The notes under the pieces: model-generated | Seen by the model: the letters and a program-made list of their open reading frames with translations, nothing else | Databases searched by the model: none | What the model was told of the DNA's origin: nothing | Source: Homalodisca vitripennis | Taxonomy: Eukaryota; Arthropoda; Insecta; Hemiptera; Cicadellidae | Assembly (NCBI RefSeq): GCF_021130785.1 | Contig: NC_060214.1 | Span: forward strand, 48,483,001-48,547,000 | DNA: 64,000 bases | Direction: 5' to 3' | In this document: one piece after another, positions 37,737 through 46,996 of the stretch | Layout of the letters: each line of letters opens with the position of its first letter | Numbering within the stretch: the first letter of the stretch is position 1 | Program-made: the position numbers and the translations under genes

Positions 37737-39164
37737 ATGACTGCTTGGCTGCACGATGCTTTTGTTTTAACAGATTTGAAGATGAGACCCACTATTCTGG
37801 TGGCAGAAGTTCTGATGGAGTGTCTGAAGCCCGGTGGAAGGCTCAATGACACTGTCATCGAAGGGGTACCTCCGCCTCATTGAGAGACGAAACCAAGAGG
37901 GCGTGCATGGGTTCTTGACAGTCCTAGCCCTAGATACTTTTTATATGAAGGACCTCGAGGATGGTTTTTTATTAGGGCAGCTCGGAGGTTTAAGAAAGTC
38001 AACCCGTTCGACACCGAACTAATATTAATCCCCCTACACATTCCGACCGGTATCGGACATTGGGTCCTTATAGCTGTCCACCCCCACGCCAAATGGATAT
38101 CGACTTTCGATTCGTTGGGTGGCACTCACATACCCGCGATGGAAAGATTACTCCACGACCTAGGGAGATACGCCCAATCTCACGATTTAGAGTGGTCCCC
38201 ACAAGCATCGCTCCTTCACGACACGTCTCGCACTTGCCCTAGGCAGCAAAACAACGTGGACTGTGGGGTGTTTCTCACGTGGTTCGCGGAGCGACTCTCC
38301 CGAGGGCAAACAATTGAAACAAGACAACTCAACACACTAGTGTGGCGAGTCCACTTGGAGGAAGCGTTGAGAACGAGCCGGTTGGGTGCATTCGACGGAC
38401 ACCTTGCCGAATGTCAGGAACTCCTCGATCCCAATGTTCTCAACGCCGAAGCTTGGAATCTCCTAGAGTGCGGCGTGGAAGACGACACACGTCGTCACCG
38501 TACGGAAGTGCCCTCCAGGTTGGAGCTGGAGTACGACGCCTTTATGGCGGAACTCAACGAGGCTTGCGACGAGTACACCGAGGAAGTCCCCGCCAACACG
38601 ACATCCGGTATCTCCGTCGACGACCGGAACCTCAGTCTACTAATTTTCGACGACGAGAATTGGTTGGACATCTTGTGGGAGGAGCTACAACAGGAACTCC
38701 GTGCCTCGTCCGCTGATCCTCCGCATCTCGTTCCCGACTCTCCTGTAGCGACTACCGACACACCGACCGAAACTCTATCGAATATTGATCCGATTCCGAA
38801 ATCTCCGACCTCCTATCCCGACGAAATCCCGAATCCAGCTCCCAACGACCCGATCGAATGTTCATCTTGCCCCTCCCCTTGCCTATCCCTCATCGCGGAC
38901 GAGGTCTGGCTTAATGACCAACTAGGGGAGAACCAGTCGAGCTCTCAAGTATCCGGCCACTCAGCGACCTCTGGAATTGATCCAACCCCATCCTCTTCAA
39001 ACCCTACTCCCACCACTTCCACGTCAAACCTCCCTCCTACTACTTCCTGTCCAAACCCCTCGACATCCTCGAACGATGCATCACACGGTCCCGAACCTCG
39101 TCCACGCCTGAAGCGGAAGAGAGAACGGAAGAAGACTATTATATTTCCAGGGGCGCTAGGATAA
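37737..39164 (+). CDS. Ulp1/SENP-like (C48) cysteine protease ORF of the retrotransposon
   Basis: This ORF lies between integrase and the 3' LTR. The core has the signature of SUMO/NEDD8-type isopeptidases: a GRLNDTVIEG block (like WLND..I) at about 37833, GHWVLIAV with His at 38058, FDSLGG with Asp at 38109, QQNNVDCG with Gln at 38244 and Cys at 38262. His-Asp spacing is 17, Asp-Cys 51 and Gln-Cys 6 residues. Yeast Ulp1 (His514, Asp531, Gln574, Cys580) has 17, 49 and 6. The catalytic half and a 270-residue acidic, Ser/Pro/Thr-rich tail share one open frame (about 37881-39164) ending in a basic KRKRERKK cluster that resembles a nuclear signal. The N-terminal half changes frame twice, at the G-run 37862-37865 and the T-run 37965-37970. 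Predicted role: cleaving SUMO-like modifiers from host or element proteins. The substrate is unknown. Confidence 0.85.
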
Positions 39165-39736
39165 AAATTCCAAAGCGATTTCTGCGGATGTAAGCTCGCG
39201 AAAAACATGAAAGTGAAATTTTTTTTGGTGCCAAGAATTACTATAGTACTCCTACAACAAATCACCTTTCTATCCCAAATTATTCCTTGTAAGACTGCCA
39301 CTCCCCTGTACCCGGCGTGTCTAATATCCTTCCCTTAGAGATTTTATATTTTCGAGTTCGATTTTTGTTTATTTTTATTAGTAAAGCGAGATCCGATTTT
39401 GTTTTCCAGTAATTATATGTATTGTGAAAGACTGTGCCCTAATATATTTTAGTGTAAATTTTAGTTTTTTTTTAAATACTTTTTTGGTTATGCAGATTGC
39501 AATTTGTTTTTAGTTATATTTTCTTACCAGAATATGCTATCATTTTATTTTATTTGTTGATTAAAACATTAATTTCGTGCGAAAAGAGTCTTTTAGTTTG
39601 TTTCATTTCATTTCAGAAACTTTCAAAACGGATACAAGAGGAGATTAAACTACGGTAACCTTTTTTGTTTATCTATATACAAATACCACATTTAACTTTT
39701 TTCTTCTTTTTTTTGTTTCCCGAAGTACAGATGGGG
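39165..39736 (+). other. Spacer between protease ORF and 3' LTR, ending in a polypurine tract
   Basis: This AT-rich non-coding segment closes with GATGGGG at 39730-39736, directly before the TGTAACA of the LTR. That is the expected place and composition for the plus-strand primer of reverse transcription, although the tract is short and includes a T. Confidence 0.6.
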
Positions 39737-39994
39737 TGTAACATGATACTTTTTTTAACATACAAAATTAAATTTAAATTTAAAATATTCATTAGTAAAA
39801 TTGAAAAAATTATAACAGACATGTTTTTAACAATTACGAATAACGACTTGAGTTTTATTATTATCATTAAAAGGAGCGAAATAATTATTTTACTGACGAT
39901 GAGTCAGACGCTATCTGGCAGGTCCGCACGGATATCGTCGCTTCCCCTCCGATCACGGCGAGAGGAGAAGGCTTCCCCGACCCCCGCGATCGCG

Positions 39995-40045
39995 CGAACC
40001 TATATAATGACGGCCGATTGAAGACAAAGGGAGACAGTCAGTGAC
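39995..40045 (+). promoter_or_regulatory. LTR core promoter: TATA box with initiator-like TCAGT
   Basis: TATATAA at 40001-40007 sits in an otherwise GC-rich stretch and is followed by TCAGT at 40038-40042, a match to the arthropod initiator consensus. The distance from the TATA start to the A is 39 bases, a little long for a canonical pair, so the start may lie a few bases upstream. In the 5' LTR everything after TATATA is deleted. Confidence 0.45.
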
Positions 40046-40161
40046 CGCGACACCGCCGACGACCGCTGCTCACCACGACTACTTCGACCCCTTCCCACGA
40101 CCCCGCTCGCTGAACGACTGTACATCGCGACTCGACGCCCGCCGCCGATATCCAGCACCAG

Positions 40162-40671
40162 GTAAGGAACAACGACCCTGTTCCTTACTAAAGTGTTTTA
40201 TCTCCGCCATCAACAATTCTTCCAATTTTTTTTATGTGAAACAGAATTTAATATTTTATTGGTCATTTATGAAAATTAATCGATCTGAAATATATTAGTA
40301 ATGTTTGATGGTTATAGATTTATCTTGATAAGATAATTGTTTGATTTTTAATATACTCTTAATAATTTATTTGATATTTAAGGGTATCATTAAATTTAAA
40401 TAGAATATATTTGACTTTCTCAATTTACTTAAACTTTAATTACTTTTTCAACTTAAATTACTAAAGTTATTCTTTTCTTCAATTTAACTTATATTTATAA
40501 TTTCAATTACACAGATTATTTTTTTTGTCATTTCGACTAAATTTTTAAAAGTAAAAAAAAAGTAAAGAATGTCTTATTTTACCAGGCGAAGTTAGGGCTA
40601 AGAAGCCCTCTCTAACACTTAACCTGGAATTTTAATTACTGTGTTAAAATTTTCCTTTCTAAATTTTTCAG
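40162..40671 (+). other. Intron-like segment in the LTR leader
   Basis: CAG/GTAAGG at 40159-40167 is a strong donor-like site 120 bases after the putative start. TTTCCTTTCTAAATTTTTCAG, ending at 40671, is a good acceptor with a pyrimidine tract. The 510 bases between are AT-rich with T-runs, unlike the GC-rich exon-like start. A second donor-like AGG/GTGAGT lies at about 41221 (30598 in the 5' LTR). This suggests, but does not show, a spliced leader. Confidence 0.35.
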
Positions 40672-41170
40672 ATCTCGCATTTCTTTTCCTGGCGATCGAT
40701 CTGGCACCTCATCCCGAGTTTCCTTTACGAACTTTCCTAAAAAATATCTCCTACCCGGAAAAAAAATTATAACAGTCGGGACTCGCCTTACCACTGCTTT
40801 CTTTCCGGCGATAGTACTGGCATCCTATACCCACGTCTTCCTTTTATAAATACTTTCTTCCCACCGACCTCGTCCTCATAAACTAAATCTTATGTTCAAT
40901 CGATGTAAATTTTTATATTAGGTATAAAGTTTTCTCGACCATCATTCTGTTGTCTGATTATTATCACATTTCTTGGCGAATCTCTAATCTACTCGGAAAT
41001 ATTTTTCTTTCTTATTGAAGTTCAATCTAATTTTCATTTTATTAATTATTTATATCTTTGTAAGTGATTATCTTTATTTTTCTCCTTTATCTATTTCGGG
41101 ACTCGCAACCCTTTCTTTTTATTTTTGCGAAACGTCCTGACACCCTCACCCCGATAACCTCCATCAAAAT
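40668..41170 (+). repeat. Three imperfect leader repeats in the 3' LTR
   Basis: Blocks beginning near 40671 (CTCGCATTTCTTTTCCTGGC), 40777 (CGGGACTCGCCTTACC) and 41097 (CGGGACTCGCAACCC) share the order ACTCGC, TTTCTTT, GCGA, then a CAC/CCC-rich end. They look like an old triplication of a unit of about 70-110 bases. The 5' LTR keeps only the third. Confidence 0.4.
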
Positions 41171-42293
41171 ATTTATTTAACGATATTTTAGTTTATTTTT
41201 CTGGTGAACTGTGCAGATAGGGTGAGTGTTCAATTTTTCTTTGATATTCATAGAGCCCTAATATTTATAGTAATTTAGCTTAGTAGCCTTATTGCATGGT
41301 TTAAATCATTTACCTTTATCTTAGCTTGCATATGGTAGGGTAATTCTGCATGGTGTGTTATAAGTGATTACTTTGTTTTTTTTTTTATTTTCCAAAATTA
41401 TATGCCTGAGAAAGTAAACTTGATATTTTATTTTGGAGCTATACACTTGCCTACAGAATAAATACAGCTTAGTATATTCTTATATTATAAATTCATCTAG
41501 CTTTTGCATCCCGTAGAAATATTTTTTGTTAATGGGTAGTGCTTGCTTTATGTATATAGTAGTTGCACTGTGATATTGGTGAATGGCTAATTTTTAATTT
41601 ATAAGATTGTATATTTGCTATTGGTGTTATTTGAATATTGCTTTTGTTTGCCATTGCTATTCATATTTTGCTTTGATTTTGTATTTTGCTTCTACTAACC
41701 ATCATTATTTAACCGATTAATTATTCCAACCCCGGGCTCTTACAATAATTACTGTATACGACTCCCCGACCAAGTTATCAGTGGAGACTACTCAGCATAC
41801 TTGTAATTCCTCACTGACCGACGTATTAATAAACAATACAGTTGTTTTCGAAAATCGAACTCGCTTGAACAGTATCTTTCCTAGAACAAGAAATTTTTAT
41901 TTTTCTGAGCAAGATTATTTTTTGTTATTTTTTACTTCTTCAAAATTTTATTGGAGTTGACGTGATGAAGTAAGCCCAACGTTATTTTGGAAATATCAAT
42001 TTTTTCCGCAGGGCCCTCTGATTCGACTCCTAACAATAAATAATAGTTATATGAAATTCTCGAACCCTGGAATTTTCTAACCCAGCTCGACTGGCTATCT
42101 GGCAAGTTGCGACCGAAAATAACATCGCAATGTATCTTAAATTCCTTATAGTTGTTCACCCTTAAATCAAAGTTACTATTAAATATTTAAATTTTATTCC
42201 ATGTGCTAATTTTAAAGATCAGTAGTAATTTCTGAAAAGCATATGCAGGTGGGGTGAACAAAAACTATATGGAGTTAAAAATAGAGTAGGGTC

Positions 42294-42839
42294 TTAGTAT
42301 TATTATATAAATTAGATATACAGAAATGTTATGCAACCTCAAAACTGTCATGGAAAGAAAGACGGTGCTACTTGCTGTTAAATACATGATAATTTGTATA
42401 AATTAATTAATTCAATAAGCGATCTGCAACGTTTACCTAACTATTATAATTGAAGCCATTAATAAATTCAGGTTACTCCAAAATAATGATTCAACTTTGT
42501 TTCTGAAAATGCTTTGATACATTTCTCATATAAACTCGTAACATTAAAAAAAACCATGTATTGTCATTTAAATTTTCTTCAGTAATGTCTAACTCATCAA
42601 GAGGCTCGGTTTAAGGAAGCTTTTGATATCTGGCACGCAACGAAATGTCTCAATCAATTGATATAAATTACGTTCCTGTAATTTTCTTCTGCCTTAACTT
42701 CTTATTAATAATTGAGTAATCTTACTAAATTACCTTATAAAGTTCAACAAAATGTTTAAAGTAAAAATCTAATGAGTTACTATTTTAAAACTATATTATC
42801 TTTGTGTGAACTTTGCATTTGGATTTGTGCGGATCATAA
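42294..42839. other. Right flank of the retrotransposon
   Basis: AT-rich DNA with no gene. No copy of the left flanking bases is present at the border. Confidence 0.5.
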
Positions 42840-43330
42840 TAGATGAATAGATATATCCTTCAATATCTTTAAAAGTACATTTTAGAGAAACCATTATGTA
42901 ACATATATTACTAACACTTGTTAAAAATTTATTTATAATTATGTGCAATTGCTAAATTTGGAAGCAGAAACACTGAAAAACAAAGAGGATTGCATTATTC
43001 GTAGGATATATTTGAATTACATTGCTGCCAAATTCGCAAATATCTTACTACAATGTGGTGCAAAGCTGGTAGTAAACAAGAGCAATTAACCTCCCATTAT
43101 CAGAGCATCAGTATTACCATCAGCACTTCAGCAGCGTTATCGTACGTGCCGACTGCCGATCCGTGCGTTTGTAACTTAAGTCATGTTCACGTTCGCCTAT
43201 AAATTACTTGCACTTAACCGTTTTGAGTCATTTGTCTTCTCGGTGTTAAATTAATAAAGTTAGAACCTTTTCTTTTCCGTTATTCATTTATTCCTTATAA
43301 TGTAGTATAAATATTTAACGTCTATTGTTT
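42840..43330 (-). repeat. Interspersed repeat family C, copy 3 (inverted)
   Basis: The reverse complement follows the two copies at 22445 and 23918. It contains GTGAACATGACTTAAGTTAC, CGTACGATAACGCTGCTGAAG, GGTTAATTGCTCTTGTTTAC and a TCTCTAAAATG block in the same order. This shows that family C is dispersed in both orientations rather than a local duplication. Confidence 0.7.
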
Positions 43331-44573
43331 GAAATTACGCTTTACGCAATGCGTAATTTAGTACAACGGAATTATTTCTAATTTATAACTTTTGCATGTT
43401 TACAACAATATTTTGGTTTTTAATATTGTTTCATATCACTATATTTGGTGAAGTGTTATCATCTTAAACTTTAAAACATTATACAAAATCAATAAATTAT
43501 AACACTCTGTCTTCAGTAACAGAGATTCACCTGAATCTATTTAGTAACGTTTTTACAGAATGTTCCATATCGAGTGAAACGTATTTATAAACTGGTAGAG
43601 GGCATCAAATCAACAAAAAATCAACTTTAACGTAAGAAAAAAATGTGTTTTAAGTGGCTGTCTAACACAAAAATTATATTATAAATGTTTTTTGTAAATC
43701 CAGAACCTATTTATGAAGCGTTGATTAGCCTTATTGATCACACGTAATCTTTAACTGAAATTCAGAAAAAAACAACATCACATCACCAAAAAGTTTTAAT
43801 TGACAGACCTTACTAATTGTACATTCAATACCTTATACTATTAAACATTTCATAGAAACTGATGGTTGTTTATAATAAAAGTAGTAAATTATTACGAGAT
43901 ATGCAATTTAATTGCAACACGTTAATGTATAAAATATGTGCAGTTTAGAATATATGAAGATTTTAAAGAAGATGTAGCATCCCTATTTTAAGTTAATGCA
44001 TATTCCACATCAAATACCTAATGTACAGCAGCAAAAGGACTTAAAAAATAATAATGAATTAACATAAATGGATATTATTAACAGTTATAAACATTCGGAC
44101 GGCAAATATAACTAGGATATATTTTCCTCACTACATTTTTCCTCATTTTGATGCCTTGATCTAATTTTCTGAAATATTAACCAGTCGTTAAAGAACACTC
44201 TTTTCTTGGTACTTTTTGTCATTCAATGTTTATTGAAAAAATAAAATTCGGCTATTGCCATTTATACAAATTTAATTATTAAATTTATAGATCGCAGGGC
44301 ACAGATCTGGGAGACATTGTCTGACAGGCATTATTAAAAAGCCATTATCGGAACACACGCACGCGCTTGTACGTTCATCGCAGAAGTTGTGTGCTTAAAT
44401 ACTGTTAACGCCCATCAAATGATGGATGACGCCTGACATCGACATTTATTCACACACATCTGCAATTTTCAATTGTACCAATTACTTGCATCGGAATCGT
44501 GTACAGCGTTTTGGCATTGTTTTGATACTTTATAGTAGTATAAATTACTTTAATAACTTTAAATTACTTTATT
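43331..44573. other. Non-coding AT-rich region
   Basis: No gene or clear repeat was recognised. A slightly GC-richer patch lies at 44290-44450. Confidence 0.5.
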
Positions 44574-44811
44574 CTATGGAATAAGGAAATATCTGTTAGG
44601 TATGTTTACTGTGATACAATAGATTTACAGGTCAACTCACGTCTAACATATTTTCTAATACTTAAAGTATGTCCAACTAAAAAATTATCTAAAAAGTACT
44701 AAACCAAAATCACACCGATATTTTGGCACCTATTCCTTAATTTAAGTTCTAATTTATCCTAATTTTGGGCATATAGAATACTGATAGAACAGATATTTCC
44801 TTATTCCATAG
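44574..44811. repeat. Short inverted-repeat element (24-bp perfect arms, about 238 bp)
   Basis: CTATGGAATAAGGAAATATC followed by TGTT at 44574-44597 is the exact reverse complement of 44788-44811. The interior has no ORF. The size and end structure fit a MITE. The flanks do not show an unambiguous target duplication. Confidence 0.65.
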
Positions 44812-46466
44812 TATACCAATATTCGGTCGATAAAACATCTTTTATTAGTAACGAATATTTATAAATGTCACAGAGTAGAAATACAAACGTTCATATTTCT
44901 TACATCACGAATGCTCATGTTTGTAATTTCCTAAAGTCGTAAACTTTAAATGATAAATACTATAATTCTATTTCATCTAATTACAACAACATCTTTACGT
45001 AAAGTTTCTTAATGAGGGTATACAAAGTTTGGCAATATAGTATTAATCATTCTCAGATCATGTGAGGTTTATTTATCTATTGTATGATTGGTTTATTGAG
45101 ATTCAGACTAAAGTAAGAAACATGCTTTTTAATTTTTTCTATGGCTACTTCTTAACGTCTATTGTCCTTATGTATTATAAAATTCGTTTAACGGCCACAC
45201 GGGATAACCGTTTTAACAAAGAGACGTTGTGTTTTTGCCATTAAGTTTATAGTTAGCACGTTATTTATAGTTCTAATTCCCTACTCAGCTGATGAAGATT
45301 ATTAATTTTCATTCATAAACGACCAGTGCGTCACTGTTACCATGGTACATTTGGCGATTGAATAAATATGTCATTGCTGATTTAATCCACTTTTATGCAT
45401 ACTAACAAACCAACGCTGTTTGTTGTTAACTTATAATTAGCAAAAGCCACTATTTTGATTTGCTAATATATTCATTACTCCCTTGTCCATTGCTTTCACG
45501 CAATTTCATTTTGAAAAAAGGAACTCAATGAACAGATTATCCTTATATGGAATTCCAAACCATCCTGGATAGGCGAGATCCATTTAAATATATTTTCTTA
45601 TCTCGTTATGTATTTCATATTTAAGTTTAAAAATGGGGTTCTGAATTTGAAGATTGATCATATATGTTGTAACTACTCTCAAATTTCTACGATTTTCTCC
45701 CAATAATTAAGAATAATATTTTGGAAATTTCCAAAGTTTTAATATTAATTGAACTATGGCATAAAAAATTGGGATACATTTTGATTACGATGGGAAATCA
45801 AAGGTGTGTTTCAGTTAAGACCCTAATGATGTAATAAATAATTATGTAATTTTACTGAATTTAACGAAACTCACACTAAAAAAAAAACAGAAAAAGACAA
45901 TGCGCGTAACATAAAATTCTTAACTTTTAACTGGCTTTGGTAGGTAAATGACAACAAACATTTACTGTTACCTGTTTTAATCTGTGTAAAACATTATACA
46001 TATGGTTCTTGAATTTGACAGGGGATGAAAATCAAATTTGCTATATGATGATTAACTGTAAATATATTGCATATTGGAGTGTTAAATGATTTTTTAAGGC
46101 CAGTAAGAACGTAGTCGGAAAGATTTTTAAAATACGAATATGAATTCAAAATTACCATACAATCGTTATAGTACTTTTTACGTGATAAATTTAAACAAAC
46201 ACACAGCCACCATTCGATTTGTTTAATTTCTATAAATGTATGACAACAAAAGGCAAATATATTATGTGGAAGTTTGTAGATGTTTAATCAATATTATGAA
46301 TTGACATTTTCAATACAATTTTGTCAATTGTGTTTACTATAATAAAGAATTATTATTATTGAAATAATTTATCTGGTTCAGTCCGCGAAAGTAATCTCTA
46401 GACATCAATCTCAGATTAATATAAATCGTGTTTACTCTAATAGTGATATAAGGTAATTATCATACT
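44812..46466. other. Non-coding AT-rich region
   Basis: No gene seen. A 60-codon open frame at 45062-45244 has no motif. Confidence 0.5.
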
Positions 46467-46596
46467 TTAACCCTTTTTATACCCTCCCAATCGACCGCTC
46501 TTTACCAAAACTGGTGTGGCCGACGATCGATTTCAGTGTAAGAAACTTTGTAATTCGATATCACGAAAAACCAGGCTGTGTGCTAAAACAATCCAA
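46467..46596 (+). repeat. Interspersed repeat family B, copy 3
   Basis: It begins TTAACCCTTTTTATACCCTC and shows the same block order as 19884 and 22105, ending in GTGTGCTAAAACAATCC. It is somewhat GC-richer and diverged. Confidence 0.45.
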
Positions 46597-46839
46597 AATA
46601 CTCTTGGCTACTAAATTAGATTAAATGTTTAGATTTAGAGGGATATAAAGGACTCTTATTTCCGATGTGACGCGTCAACCTATGTTTATTGCGCACCACA
46701 ATTTCGGCTAATAGCGCATGCCTACTCCCGTACCTTCAAAAAGATCGAAAAGTTGCCTAATGAACACGTTGAATTGGTCACCTCGCTGTGAGGTTCAGGT
46801 TTGTTTAGCTTCATCAGCTAGTTCGTGATTGGATATTAG

Positions 46840-46990
46840 TACCTATAAAAGGGTTCTTGTCAAATTATCTGTGGGCAAAGTGTTTCGGACTTGAGCTTGT
46901 ATCACTTCAGCCTGATAACATAATATTGACCGATATCTTGAAATTGAAAGCTCGTGAAATAAGTCTCAAGAAGAAGTTATAGTCTCACGA
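46840..46990 (+). promoter_or_regulatory. Candidate TATA-type promoter with donor-like site
   Basis: ACCTATAAAAGGG (TATAAAA at 46844-46850) is followed by about 145 bases of balanced composition and then AAG/GTAATC (about 46996), a weak donor-like site. No clear initiator is present 30 bases downstream and no coding start follows. It could be a host first exon or a relic LTR promoter. Confidence 0.2.
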
Positions 46991-46996
46991 TTTAAG

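Larger units (their letters stand above)
30013..42293 (+). mobile_element. Ty3/gypsy-type LTR retrotransposon with an accessory Ulp1-like protease ORF
   Basis: The 12.3-kb element is bounded by long direct repeats. Between them lie Gag, protease, RT, RNase H and integrase in Ty3/gypsy order (integrase after RNase H), then an extra Ulp1-like cysteine protease ORF, a purine-rich tract and the 3' LTR. No envelope-like gene is present. A 1.6-kb LINE is nested between RT and RNase H. The copy is probably inactive: UAG between gag and pol, several single-base frameshifts, an altered integrase active-site residue and a 5' LTR missing 903 bp. No target-site duplication is evident, which may reflect a truncated or recombined end. 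Confidence 0.9.
39737..42293 (+). repeat. 3' LTR (long form)
   Basis: This 2557-bp repeat matches the 5' LTR at both ends and carries 903 bp (40007-40909) that the 5' LTR lacks. It begins TGTAACATGATAC directly after the purine tract and ends at AGGGTC, where similarity to the 5' copy stops and flanking DNA (TTAGTATTATTATA) begins. No canonical CA end or target duplication is visible, so its last ~50 bases may be missing. Confidence 0.85.

Noticed and set aside
37626..39164. Envelope gene downstream of pol
   Set aside because: The downstream ORF has a C48 protease signature and no signal peptide or membrane segment.
30008..42298. Target-site duplication flanking the LTR element
   Set aside because: AATGT on the left and TTAGT on the right do not match; shifting the ends by a few bases does not help.
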